The notes under the pieces: model-generated
Database searches by the model: none
What the model was told of the DNA's origin: nothing
What the model saw: the letters and a program-made list of their open reading frames with translations, nothing else
Part shown: positions 52,691 through 61,145 of the stretch, piece after piece
How positions within the stretch are numbered: position 1 is the stretch's first letter
How the letters are laid out: each line of letters starts with the position of its first letter
Assembly: GCF_004634245.1 (NCBI RefSeq)
Contig: NZ_SJTF01000008.1
Coordinates: forward strand, 184,479 to 248,478
Direction: 5' to 3'
Origin: Flavobacterium foetidum
Lineage (GTDB): Bacteria > Bacteroidota > Bacteroidia > Flavobacteriales > Flavobacteriaceae
Length of the DNA: 64,000 bases
Made by a program: the position numbers and the translations under genes

Positions 52691-52730
52691 AAAACAGCCG
52701 TAGATTATGTAAAATCTACGGCTGTTTTTT
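52691..52730 (-). terminator. Terminator of the S9 peptidase gene
   Basis: AAAACAGCCGTAGATT (52691-52706) pairs with AATCTACGGCTGTTTT (52713-52728). It lies 15 bases past the peptidase stop on the minus strand and has a T-rich tail there. Confidence 0.9.
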
Positions 52731-52744
52731 AGTCTTTCTTGCTC

Positions 52745-54646
52745 TTATAAAGTTTCTTCTAACCATTTAAAGAATTCTCCTTGCCAGACCTGAGCATTTT
52801 GCGGTTTTAGTACCCAGTGATTTTCGTCTGGAAAATACACAAATCGGCTTTTGATGCCTCGCAACTGCGCTGCCTGAAAAGCTTCTTGAGATTGACCAAT
52901 CGGCACGCGGAAATCGGTTCCTCCTTGGAAAATCAAAATTGGCTTATTCCAGTTCTGAACCAAAGTTGCCGGATTGAAAATAGTATAAGCTTTTTGTGCT
53001 GCAGCATTATCTTTTTCCCAGTAAGGTCCGCCAAAATCCCAATTGTTAAAGAAAACCTCCTCAGTTGTTCCTAACATTGAAACCGTGTTGAAAACACCAT
53101 CATGAGCAATAAAAGTTTTGAAACGGTTTTTGTGAATTCCCGCTAAATAAAATACAGAATATCCTCCGTAACTCGCTCCAACACATCCTAAGCGGCTTTT
53201 GTCGACATAGCTTTCTTTTGCGACATCGTCGATTGCAGAAAGGTAATCGTCCATTACTTGTCCGCCCCAGTCTTTACTTATTTGCTCATTCCATTCAACA
53301 CCATGTCCTGGCATTCCACGACGGTTTGGTGCCACAACTACATAACCTTTAGCGGCCATTAGAGAGAAATTCCAACGGAAAGAATACGACTGTGTCAACG
53401 GACTTTGTGGCCCTCCTTGACAGAATAACAAAGTTGGATATTTTTTTGAGGCATCAAAATTTGGAGGCAAAATTACCCAAACCAGCATTTTTTTACCGTC
53501 GGTCGTGGTAACATAACGTTTTTCTGTTTTGCTTAAGGCTAAAGTTTTGTAAGTGTCGGTATTTACATTCGAGATTTGTTTCCAGCTGTTTTTCTTTAAG
53601 TTGAAAGAGTAAATTTCAGCTGCGTGATTCATATCGGTTCTGGTCACGATAATTTCATCTCCAACAATGCCGACCAAATCGCTAACGTCAAAATCTCCTT
53701 TTGTTAATTGTCGAACGTTGATTGCGATTCTTGTTACGCCTGGAAAATTAACTGTAAAAAGCTGTTTTGTTCCATCGACTGGAGCCACAAAAAACACATT
53801 TTTTCCGTCTTTGCTCCAGATAAAATTATCTACAGTTCCGTCCCAGCCGGCAGTCAAGTTTTGTTTGATGCCTTTAAACTCAACAATAATGTCATTTTTA
53901 TCCGATTCGTAACCGTCACGTTTCATTTGCAACCAAGATAAATTTCCCGTCGGAGAAAACTGTGGCGCTGTATCGTAACCCAAATTGTCTTCGGTTTTGT
54001 TGGTGGTTTTCTGAGTTTCTAAGTTGTACTCGTAAATATTGGTGTTGGTAGAAATGGCATAGTCGGTTCCTGCTTTTTTCTTGCAGACATAAAAAATGCT
54101 TTTGCTATCAGGAGACCAGATGTAATCTTCATCGCCGCCAAAAGGTTTTTGTGGCGAATCGAAAATTTCGCCTTTCATAATATCGATTCCTTTTGCACCT
54201 TCTTGGTTTTCTTTATAAAAAACGTGATTGTATTTTCCTTCGTTCCAAGTATCCCAATGACGATAATCTAAACCATTGTAGATTTGAGCCTGAGATTTGT
54301 CAAGATTTGGATAAAAATCTTTTCCTAAAACTTTTTCTATTTTAACTTCGTCATTATAAACTACAAATTTTCCGTCAGGCGAAATGTTTTTGTCTTTTAA
54401 AACGTCTTTTGTGTCTTTAATTTCAGTGGCATTTCCTCCGTTAACCGGAATAATATAAAGCTTAGAAGTCGATTTGTTATCGGCTACCGAAGGCGTAGAG
54501 ACCTTGTAAACTACATTTTTTTCATCTTTTGAAATTCCGAGAGCTGTTACTCGTCCTAATTTCCATAACAATTCCGGCGACATTACATTTTGTCCGATAG
54601 CGTTTAAACTCATCATTATTAAGGTTGTTACTACTACTTTTTTCAT
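52745..54646 (-). CDS. S9-family exported prolyl oligopeptidase-type peptidase
   Basis: 633 residues with signal peptide MKKVVVTTLIMMSLNAIGQ. An N-terminal WD40-like beta-propeller (repeated SPDGKFVVYND, SPDSKSIFYVCKK and FSPTGNLSWLQMK) is followed by the alpha/beta hydrolase domain. That domain has the nucleophile in GCVGASYGGYSVFY, the acid in IFQGGTDFRVPIGQ and the base in PDENHWVLKP. It is an acylaminoacyl- or dipeptidyl-peptidase type enzyme acting in the periplasm on small peptides. The exact specificity cannot be told from sequence. Start ATG at 54646. Confidence 0.92.
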   Translation of the reverse strand: MKKVVVTTLIMMSLNAIGQNVMSPELLWKLGRVTALGISKDEKNVVYKVSTPSVADNKSTSKLYIIPVNGGNATEIKDTKDVLKDKNISPDGKFVVYNDEVKIEKVLGKDFYPNLDKSQAQIYNGLDYRHWDTWNEGKYNHVFYKENQEGAKGIDIMKGEIFDSPQKPFGGDEDYIWSPDSKSIFYVCKKKAGTDYAISTNTNIYEYNLETQKTTNKTEDNLGYDTAPQFSPTGNLSWLQMKRDGYESDKNDIIVEFKGIKQNLTAGWDGTVDNFIWSKDGKNVFFVAPVDGTKQLFTVNFPGVTRIAINVRQLTKGDFDVSDLVGIVGDEIIVTRTDMNHAAEIYSFNLKKNSWKQISNVNTDTYKTLALSKTEKRYVTTTDGKKMLVWVILPPNFDASKKYPTLLFCQGGPQSPLTQSYSFRWNFSLMAAKGYVVVAPNRRGMPGHGVEWNEQISKDWGGQVMDDYLSAIDDVAKESYVDKSRLGCVGASYGGYSVFYLAGIHKNRFKTFIAHDGVFNTVSMLGTTEEVFFNNWDFGGPYWEKDNAAAQKAYTIFNPATLVQNWNKPILIFQGGTDFRVPIGQSQEAFQAAQLRGIKSRFVYFPDENHWVLKPQNAQVWQGEFFKWLEETL

Positions 54647-54687
54647 AATAAAAATTCTATTTTTTGTGCGCTAAAAATACAACAATT

Positions 54688-54866
54688 AAAATCCAATTAG
54701 TTAAAATCCAAATCTCAATTAGTGTTAAAATTCCAAACGTGAAATTCCAAATTCCAAAGTTGATATAGTTTGATCCTTGGAATTTGGAATTTTAGATTTG
54801 GAATTTGATTAAGTTTTGTAATTTAACCCAAGTTTGGAATATGGAATTTAAAATTGGAATTTAATA
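54688..54866. repeat. Dispersed TTGGAATTT-type repeat, longest copy
   Basis: About 180 bases filled with AATCCAATTAG, AAATTCCAAATTCCAAA on the left and TTGGAATTTGGAATTTTAG, TTTGGAATTTGATT and TTGGAATATGGAATTT on the right, a long imperfect inverted repeat. It ends just before the ATG of the FAD oxidoreductase at 54869, so it forms the leader of that gene and the upstream region of the divergent peptidase. Confidence 0.65.
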
Positions 54867-54868
54867 AA

Positions 54869-55984
54869 ATGATGGAACTAAGCTACTGGGAATTAAGAAA
54901 CTGGTTTACAAATATTGATTACACCATTGTAGGAAGCGGAATCGTTGGTCTTCATACAGCTTTGCGCTTGCGCGAAAGATTTCCAGCCGCAAAAATTCTG
55001 GTTTTAGAACGTGGAATGTTGCCCCAGGGAGCCAGTACCAAAAATGCAGGTTTTGCTTGTTTTGGAAGTCTGTCTGAAATTATGGAGGACCTAAAAACAC
55101 ATTCAGAAGAGGATGTTGTGGCACTTATCGAAAAAAGATGGAAAGGACTCCAATTGCTCCGAAAAAAACTAGGAGATAAAGCAATTGATTTTAAGCCTCA
55201 CGGCGGCTACGAATTATTTTTGAAAGAAGACGAATTTGGATTTAACGAATGTGTTTCTAAAATTCCGTTTATCAATGAAGTTTTAAAACCGCTTTTTAAA
55301 GCTGCTGTTTTTTCAAAAGAAGTAGACCGTTTTGGATTTGAAAATATTCATGATTATTTGATTTTTAATCCGTTTGAAGCACAGATTGATACGGGAAATA
55401 TGATGCAGGAATTGCTAAAACAAGCGGTTTCAGAAAGTATTTTAATTCTCAATCAGCAGACTGTGACCTCTTATGCAGAAACAGGAAATCATGTCGAAGT
55501 TGTTTTGAATCATTTTAGTTTTAAAACCCAAAAACTGCTTTTTGCTACAAATGGTTTTGCCGCATCACTTACAAATGGAGCAGTTAAGCCTGCCAGAGCA
55601 CAGGTTTTAATTACAGAACCGATTCATAATTTAGACATAAAAGGAACGTTTCATTTAGATAAAGGTTATTATTATTTCAGAAATATAAACGACAGAATTT
55701 TATTAGGCGGAGGAAGAAACCTTGATTTTGATGGCGAAACGACAACCGAATTTGGTCAGACGAAAATTATTCAAAATAAATTGGAAGATTTGCTGAAAAA
55801 TGTAATTTTACCAAATCAGAATTTTCAGATTGCCCACCGATGGAGTGGTATCATGGGAGTCGGAAATAGCAAGAATCCTGTTGTAACCCAACTTTCTGAA
55901 AATGTGTTCTGCGGAGTACGTTTAGGAGGAATGGGGGTGGCAATAGGAAGTTTAATAGGAACCGAATTAGCAGATTTAATATAA
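54869..55984 (+). CDS. FAD-dependent oxidoreductase (DAO family)
   Basis: 371 residues. The Rossmann motif DYTIVGSGIVGLHTALRLRE is followed by the FAD pyrophosphate contact (LVLERGMLPQGASTKNAG) and a DAO-type substrate domain. The C-terminal HRWSGIMGVG and GVRLGGMGVAIGSLIG close the FAD site. It oxidises an amine or amino acid of unknown identity. The start is at one of two adjacent ATG codons (54869 or 54872); a TTG at 54854 lies in a repeat and is rejected. The stop overlaps the next ATG by one base (TAATG), which implies translational coupling with mtgA. Confidence 0.88.
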   Translation: MMELSYWELRNWFTNIDYTIVGSGIVGLHTALRLRERFPAAKILVLERGMLPQGASTKNAGFACFGSLSEIMEDLKTHSEEDVVALIEKRWKGLQLLRKKLGDKAIDFKPHGGYELFLKEDEFGFNECVSKIPFINEVLKPLFKAAVFSKEVDRFGFENIHDYLIFNPFEAQIDTGNMMQELLKQAVSESILILNQQTVTSYAETGNHVEVVLNHFSFKTQKLLFATNGFAASLTNGAVKPARAQVLITEPIHNLDIKGTFHLDKGYYYFRNINDRILLGGGRNLDFDGETTTEFGQTKIIQNKLEDLLKNVILPNQNFQIAHRWSGIMGVGNSKNPVVTQLSENVFCGVRLGGMGVAIGSLIGTELADLI

Positions 55985-56766
55985 TGGGAGTAACCAAAAG
56001 ACCGATAAAAAAAACAACAACGGCAAGTAAACCTAAACCAAAAACGGCTTCAAAAAAAGGAAATCGCTCTTGGGGCGAAAGAATAAAATGGTTTTTTATC
56101 AAAGCAGCTTTGTGGTTTTTCGGAATTTCGATTGCTTCGGTAATTTTCTTCAAATATGTTCCGGTACCATTCACACCTTTAATGGTTATTCGTGCCATCG
56201 AAAATAAATGGGCAGGAAAAGAAGTCTATTTTGACCACGATTGGGAACCACTTGATAAAATATCAATGAATTTGCAAAAAGCGGTTATTGCCAGCGAAGA
56301 TGCAACATTTTTGACTCATAACGGTTTCGATTTTAAAGCGCTTCAAAAAGCTTATAAAAGCAACGAACGCGGACGCCGTATTAGAGGCGGCAGTACCATC
56401 TCGCAACAAACAGCAAAAAATGTTTTCTTGTGGCAAGGAAAAAGTTATTTCCGCAAAGGTCTTGAAGCTTATTTCACCGTTCTAATTGAAATTATCTGGG
56501 GAAAAGAGCGCATCATGGAGGTGTATCTGAACAGCATTGAAATGGGCGACGGTGTTTACGGTGCATACGCTGCTACAGAACATTGGTACCGCCGAGATGC
56601 TTCGAGCTTAACACCAATGCAGGCAGCCGGAATTGCGGCAATTCTGCCAAATCCAAGAAAATTTAAAGCTACAGGATCTTCAAGCTATATCAATAGAAGA
56701 AAAGAACGAATCGTGCGCGAAATGCGTTATGTTGGAAAAATCAATTACGATGGCAAGGAAAAGTAA
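55984..56766 (+). CDS. mtgA: Monofunctional biosynthetic peptidoglycan transglycosylase
   Basis: 260 residues. A basic cytoplasmic tail (about 40 residues) precedes one membrane helix (about 37-55). The GT51 domain then has all motifs: EDATFLTHNGFD (catalytic Glu), GGSTISQQTAKNVF, YFRKGLEAYFT, WGKERIMEVYLNSIEMG and AAILPNPRKF. It polymerises lipid II into glycan strands at the inner membrane and lacks a transpeptidase domain, hence MtgA rather than a class A PBP. It overlaps the upstream gene by one base and the downstream LpxR-like gene by 17 bases, so the three are probably one envelope operon. Confidence 0.94.
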   Translation: MGVTKRPIKKTTTASKPKPKTASKKGNRSWGERIKWFFIKAALWFFGISIASVIFFKYVPVPFTPLMVIRAIENKWAGKEVYFDHDWEPLDKISMNLQKAVIASEDATFLTHNGFDFKALQKAYKSNERGRRIRGGSTISQQTAKNVFLWQGKSYFRKGLEAYFTVLIEIIWGKERIMEVYLNSIEMGDGVYGAYAATEHWYRRDASSLTPMQAAGIAAILPNPRKFKATGSSSYINRRKERIVREMRYVGKINYDGKEK

Positions 56767-57712
56767 AAAAACGCTTCTTGCTTTTCTGCTATTAACCACA
56801 ACATTGACTTTTGGACAAGGAAAAACTTCGGAAATCGGTTTTATAACCGATAATGATTTGTATACTTCATCCAAAAATGATATGTATTACACCAATGGTC
56901 TTGAAATTTTTTATCGCTTTTTAGGTAAAAACGACAACGAGAAAATCAATAAAAAAATTACGGAGTTCAGAATTGGGCAATATCTGTACAATCCGAGATT
57001 TATTAACGAAGCAGCGGTTGACATAAATGATCGGCCTTTTGCGGCTTATCTTTTTGCGGAAGCAGGCAGAAGCTTTTTTTACCAAAGCGAATCGGTTCTA
57101 AAAACAGATATTCAGGTTGGTTTTGTCGGACCAAATGCGATGGGAAAAGAACTTCAGGAAGGATTTCATAAAATTATAGGTTACAAAAAAGTTTTTGGCT
57201 GGGAGAACCAGATTCATAATGCGCTTGGGCTACAGGCGCACGTTATGTACTCCAAAAAAATGTTTCCATCAAAACATAATGATTTTTTAGATCTTCATTT
57301 TCAGTCAGAGGCCAATGTAGGAACAATTTTCACAGGTGTTTCAACTGGTTTTATGGCTAGATTTGGGTTTAAGAAATTACTTCCGGTTTACGATTCCAAT
57401 CTTCATGATGCTTCGGTAAGTGCAAGTGTGCAGCCGGATATTCGGGAGTTTTATTTCTACGCAATGCCAAGTGTCAATTATCAGTTTTACGATGCCACCA
57501 TTGAAGGCAGTATGTTTAATGATACAAGTCCGATTACATTTGAGCTGGAACCGCTTCGATTTAATGCCGAAGCCGGTTTAAAATACCGCCGCAATAACTT
57601 TAATATTTCGTATTCTTTTATTTATCGAGGAAGGGAATTGAGAGATCCAGGAATTGATACGAATTCGGGTTATTTTTATGGTTCGATTCGAATGGGGTTT
57701 TTACTTCATTAA
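56750..57712 (+). CDS. LpxR-like lipid A deacylase family protein (DUF2219)
   Basis: 320 residues. Signal peptide MARKSKKTLLAFLLLTTTLT, then a beta-barrel. The first strand carries ITDNDLY, and shortly after NDMYYTNGLEIFY; these N/D and T/N positions match the active-site entrance of Salmonella LpxR. The central segment LGLQAHVMYSKK could carry the catalytic His. The enzyme removes the 3'-acyloxyacyl group of lipid A in the outer membrane. The ATG at 56750 is inside the mtgA end (17-base overlap), and the signal peptide begins exactly there, so an upstream start at 56633 is rejected. The family is likely; catalytic activity is not proven here. Confidence 0.85.
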   Translation: MARKSKKTLLAFLLLTTTLTFGQGKTSEIGFITDNDLYTSSKNDMYYTNGLEIFYRFLGKNDNEKINKKITEFRIGQYLYNPRFINEAAVDINDRPFAAYLFAEAGRSFFYQSESVLKTDIQVGFVGPNAMGKELQEGFHKIIGYKKVFGWENQIHNALGLQAHVMYSKKMFPSKHNDFLDLHFQSEANVGTIFTGVSTGFMARFGFKKLLPVYDSNLHDASVSASVQPDIREFYFYAMPSVNYQFYDATIEGSMFNDTSPITFELEPLRFNAEAGLKYRRNNFNISYSFIYRGRELRDPGIDTNSGYFYGSIRMGFLLH

Positions 57713-57758
57713 GTTTTTGTCACTGAGGCGTAAAGATTTTATGTAAGGTTTAGAAAAG

Positions 57759-58193
57759 TTAATTTTTTACTTTTTTATAAAGAGTTACAAAAATCGGTTT
57801 TTTAGTATTCAAAAAATTGTCTGTAAAGTTCAATCCCTGATTGCATTTGTAGACAAGAAGATTTTTTTCTATATCAATTTCGCAATAACAGCCATGATGA
57901 TCGTCATTTTCTGCTGGAAGTATTAGTTTATTGGCTTCAATGTAGGCTTTATATACGTCTATGTTTTGGAGGCTGTTTATTTTGCCTTTCCAGGTCGCAA
58001 CCGTTACATAATCATATCCTTTTTCAAAAGTAAAAGTGAGATAGTGTTTTTTGGTGCTATTGTACCATGTTCCTCCAAATTTTTTGCTTAACTGTTTTAA
58101 GGTTAAAGTTGACTGTGCGTTAGAATTGTTTAGGGATAAAAAAAGAATAGTGAGGCTAAAAATCAGTTTTTGTATTTTTTTTAAAGCTTTCAT
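57759..58193 (-). CDS. Exported small protein, unknown function
   Basis: 144 residues with signal peptide core LIFSLTILFLSLNNSNAQ. The mature part has a possible N-terminal helix (LTLKQLSKKFGGTWYNST) and beta strands (HYLTFTFEKGYDYVTVATWK), then two cysteines in HHGCYCEIDIEK and one later. The ATG at 58193 is chosen because it begins a proper signal peptide. The longer frame to 58271 runs into the MITE-like element and adds non-coding-looking sequence. No family recognised. Confidence 0.75.
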   Translation of the reverse strand: MKALKKIQKLIFSLTILFLSLNNSNAQSTLTLKQLSKKFGGTWYNSTKKHYLTFTFEKGYDYVTVATWKGKINSLQNIDVYKAYIEANKLILPAENDDHHGCYCEIDIEKNLLVYKCNQGLNFTDNFLNTKKPIFVTLYKKVKN

Positions 58194-58244
58194 TCTGGGT
58201 TTAGTTATAGGTGAATAGTAATTACAGATAAAATTATACTTTAA

Positions 58245-58421
58245 CTCGTTGGGTGAAATTATTTTCAACACATAGAAACATAGTTTAACTAAACTTAAAA
58301 AAGACGTTTCACTAGTCTAAATTCACATAGTTTAGCTATGTGTAGAAACTTGTTTCTTCCATTTTCTTTTTTCGGCACAAAAAACTATGCTTCTATGTGT
58401 TAAAATATTACACCCAACGGG
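58245..58421. mobile_element. MITE-like element with about 40-bp terminal inverted repeats and 10-bp target duplication
   Basis: The left end CGTTGGGTGAAATTATTTTC runs into AACACATAGAAACATAGTTT (58247-58286). The right end is its inverse with small changes (58382-58419), for example AAACTATGCTTCTATGTGTT and CACCCAACG. Inside is a smaller hairpin, CACATAG/CTATGTG. TATACTTTAA at 58235-58244 and again at 58422-58431 is a direct repeat directly outside the element, consistent with a target-site duplication. No protein is encoded, so movement would need a transposase elsewhere. Confidence 0.75.
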
Positions 58422-58427
58422 TATACT

Positions 58428-58697
58428 TTAATAAAACAAAAGCCAGATAATGCCAAGTCCGATAAATAGTAGGCTGAACAAGATTTTAAGAACTTGAGCA
58501 GTTTTAAAACCAAATGTTTCAATTATCCATTGTGTTCCCCAGATTGTACCAGGTTTGTCTTCATAAACCCAGTTCCAGCGTTTAAGTGAGCCAATAAAAA
58601 GTACGATTCCCAATACAATAAACAACCAGCCAAAATGTGATGGATGTTCTTTGAAATATGCGTCAACATTGCTTAGTAAAACTTCTATTTTATTCAT
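58428..58697 (-). CDS. Imm17-like small membrane protein
   Basis: 89 residues with two membrane helices: HFGWLFIVLGIVLFIGSL and KILFSLLFIGLGIIWLLFY, separated by a WNWVYEDKPGTIWGTQW loop. The W-rich loop between two helices resembles the Imm17 family of predicted immunity proteins. Similarity was judged by eye. The ATG at 58697 (MNKIEVLLSNVDA) is used; a TTG two codons upstream is less likely. It overlaps the preceding minus-strand gene by eight bases, so the two are coupled. Its stop lies in the right target duplication of the MITE-like element. Confidence 0.65.
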   Translation of the reverse strand: MNKIEVLLSNVDAYFKEHPSHFGWLFIVLGIVLFIGSLKRWNWVYEDKPGTIWGTQWIIETFGFKTAQVLKILFSLLFIGLGIIWLLFY

Positions 58698-59121
58698 TGT
58701 CAATTTTTATTTTTTTTCTGAAATGTAAATAGGCGATTAGAGTTATTATCAAATGTGGCAGAATCAATAGGATTGATAAATGCCAACCCGTTTTCATTGC
58801 CGCAAAATCTAACTCATTTATTGATACGTCACTCAACATCATATATACTAATGTTATAAATGGAATACCACAATAAGATAATAGGGAATAAAAGCTGTTG
58901 TTTCTAATTGATTCATAAGTATTCAGAAAAATAGAAACCGAGGAAAGAGACAATAAGAAAACAAACTTTAAAGAATAATAAAAGGACAAACCTGTAAGTA
59001 TAATTAGCCACCAGCTTTTAGTTTCATCTTGCATCTCAAAAAAATTATACAATAGAAAGTCAGAAATTAAAAGACTAAATGTGATGATTAGGAACCACGC
59101 TTTTATAAAATATAAGGTCAT
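58690..59121 (-). CDS. Four-helix membrane protein, unknown function
   Basis: 143 residues with about four hydrophobic helices: KAWFLIITFSLLISDFLLYN, WWLIILTGLSFYYSLKFVFL, YSLLSYCGIPFITLVYMML and LSILLILPHLIITLIAYLHF. The C terminus is basic and acidic (RKKIKIDNE). It is coupled by overlap to the Imm17-like gene. No toxin partner is visible. Function not recognised. Confidence 0.75.
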   Translation of the reverse strand: MTLYFIKAWFLIITFSLLISDFLLYNFFEMQDETKSWWLIILTGLSFYYSLKFVFLLSLSSVSIFLNTYESIRNNSFYSLLSYCGIPFITLVYMMLSDVSINELDFAAMKTGWHLSILLILPHLIITLIAYLHFRKKIKIDNE

Positions 59122-59175
59122 TTTTATTTGTAATATTAAAACTTATCTGAAATTTCAAGTCTCGGTGGTCAGCAA

Positions 59176-60180
59176 TTAATCTTTGCCATCTAATTTTTCT
59201 ATTTCCTTTTTTACTTCGGCTATTAGCTGTTGTTCGGTTGGTAGATATAGTTGGTACTTGCTGGTAATAATTGTTTTATTGTTTTCAGGTAGGGTTATTT
59301 TTGCCATCGCGTCGTTTTTGTCTGCACATAGCAAAATTCCAATGGTTGGATTTTCAAAATCTTGTTTTTCAAAGCGATCAAAGTAGTTAACATACTTCTG
59401 CAATTGTCCGATGTCTTGATGCGTCAATTTTTCTGTTTTGATTTCCATAATCACAAAAGCTTGTAATAATCTATTGTAGAAAACAAGGTCAGCAAAAAAA
59501 TCATCACCATCTAGATGTATACGTTTTTGCCTTGCAACAAAAGAAAACCCATTACCAATTTCGAGTAAAAAATCTTGTAGATGTGTAATGATTGCGCTTT
59601 CTAAATCTTTTTCATAATAAGATGCCTTTCGTTTTAATCCTAAAAACTCCAGTATCATTGGGTCTTTAATTATGTCTTTGGCCTCTGTTGGAAGTTTTTC
59701 TTGTCTAGCAACGGTCAATACAGATTTTACATCGTTGCTCAATAAGAGACGTTCAAAAAGTTGACTATTTACTTGTCTTTCTAACTCTCTCGCCGTCCAA
59801 TTATTTTTCTCTGTTTCAGCAATATAAAATGTTCTTTTGTCTTCATTTGCGATGCTTAATAATGTTTTGTAGTGCGTCCAGCTAAATTGCGTCCGCAGTG
59901 CGGACGTATTTGGAAATATTCTGTAAAATTGTCTGTATCTCTCCAATTGCCGAATTGAAAATCCACTGCCAAACTTGGGCTGGAGTTCGTTTGACAATGA
60001 TTTTATGATAAATTCACCATATTTTGCTCGTTCTTTACCGTCTTGTTCTTCTTCTAAAATCACTTTGCCTATTTGCCAGTACATTAGTACTCGTTCCGTA
60101 TCAACAGAACGGATGGCTCTGTCTTTTGCATTGGCAATAATAGTATGTACTTGTTCTACGAGTTCTTTTTTTAGCTGCAT
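59176..60180 (-). CDS. DUF1016/YhcG-type PD-(D/E)XK nuclease domain protein
   Basis: 334 residues. The N-terminal helical DUF1016 domain (VLMYWQIGKVILEEEQDGKE, RQLERYRQFYRIFPN, SALRTQFSWTHYKTLL) is followed by a C-terminal PD-(D/E)XK fold: FFADLVFYNRLLQAFVIMEIK, with Asp and the E-x-K pair, and GILLCADKN. YhcG-type proteins are RmuC-like or defence-associated nucleases of unsettled function, often acquired by transfer. The start at 60180 (MQLKKELVEQ) is the standard one; a longer frame to 60273 adds a non-homologous hydrophobic stretch. It is a single gene without a restriction or CRISPR partner. Confidence 0.88.
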   Translation of the reverse strand: MQLKKELVEQVHTIIANAKDRAIRSVDTERVLMYWQIGKVILEEEQDGKERAKYGEFIIKSLSNELQPKFGSGFSIRQLERYRQFYRIFPNTSALRTQFSWTHYKTLLSIANEDKRTFYIAETEKNNWTARELERQVNSQLFERLLLSNDVKSVLTVARQEKLPTEAKDIIKDPMILEFLGLKRKASYYEKDLESAIITHLQDFLLEIGNGFSFVARQKRIHLDGDDFFADLVFYNRLLQAFVIMEIKTEKLTHQDIGQLQKYVNYFDRFEKQDFENPTIGILLCADKNDAMAKITLPENNKTIITSKYQLYLPTEQQLIAEVKKEIEKLDGKD

Positions 60181-60289
60181 GAGTATTCCTAAAATAAATT
60201 GTGTGAATAAAATTAAGAGACGAGTTATGGAAAAGAAGCTAGCAAAAGTTATTATTATATTATAATAAGCCAATGAATAATAGTCGATT

Positions 60290-60326
60290 AAATAAAACAG
60301 CCACTTCTAATTTCTTAGAAATGGCT
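60290..60326 (-). terminator. Terminator of the 189-residue protein gene
   Basis: AGCCACTTCTAA (60299-60310) pairs with TTAGAAATGGCT (60315-60326) with one mismatch. The T-rich tail is on the minus strand. Confidence 0.7.
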
Positions 60327-60375
60327 ATTTCAATTATAGATCAGTAAAATGATATTTTTTGGATGAGAAAGTAGA

Positions 60376-60945
60376 TTAATCCAAATCATTTAAATTCATT
60401 TCTTTCGAGAGCTGGTCCCATTTTTTGTCCAGATAATCTTTGGTTTGTTCTACAAATTCAGAATCTACATCTTTTAAAACCTGCACTTTCGGACTTAAAA
60501 CTGCTTTCCCATTTTCAAAATAGATATAAGCGTCAACAGAATCGTCGCCCCAAAAGAACGGAAAAACAATTGCTTTGTTTTCCTGACTTTCGGTAACGTA
60601 TTTTTCTAAACTGATGATAAATGCAAACATCGGAATCATTTCTACATAATTTTCGCTGAAAAACATCATGCCCCAGTGCCATTCTTCAGTCGTTTCATCA
60701 TAATCAGAAAAAGCCATTGCTTCAGGATAATCAATCCAGCCATCGACAACTTCTTGATTGCTGTTGTCATTATAGGTGCGAAGCAATTCTTGTGTCAAAA
60801 TAGATTTAGAATACATCTTTCGACTTTCCCAGAAATCGAGCCAATTTTGATTTAATTCCGGCTCGTCGAGTGGAGCGTTTAGAAATTTTTTGAGTTGTGG
60901 TTTTGTGATTTTTACTTTACAATATAATGAGCTTAATTCGGACAT
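60376..60945 (-). CDS. Hypothetical acidic protein of 189 residues
   Basis: A soluble, strongly acidic protein. It starts MSELSSLYCKVKITKPQLKK and contains a tryptophan-rich core (EEWHWGMMFFSENYVEMIPM) and FPFFWGDDSVDAYIYFENGK. It looks like a globular alpha/beta domain of the kind found among predicted immunity proteins, but I cannot assign a family. It has its own terminator. The upstream interval to the next gene (60946-61145) holds nothing recognisable. Confidence 0.7.
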   Translation of the reverse strand: MSELSSLYCKVKITKPQLKKFLNAPLDEPELNQNWLDFWESRKMYSKSILTQELLRTYNDNSNQEVVDGWIDYPEAMAFSDYDETTEEWHWGMMFFSENYVEMIPMFAFIISLEKYVTESQENKAIVFPFFWGDDSVDAYIYFENGKAVLSPKVQVLKDVDSEFVEQTKDYLDKKWDQLSKEMNLNDLD

Positions 60946-61145
60946 AATTTTTGGTTTTGTTGGTTGTTCTTTTTATTTCAAAGCAGATTTTGTTGGCCGT
61001 TTTATTTATGTCACTTTAATTCGAGTTTCTTAAAATAGTTGCTCGTTCTTGAGAAATAAAACGTTCTCCGTGAGCGATATGGGATTGGCGAACAACGGGG
61101 AGAAGTCGTGATTTGGAAACGAAAACTACTGCTGCTGAAAATTAA

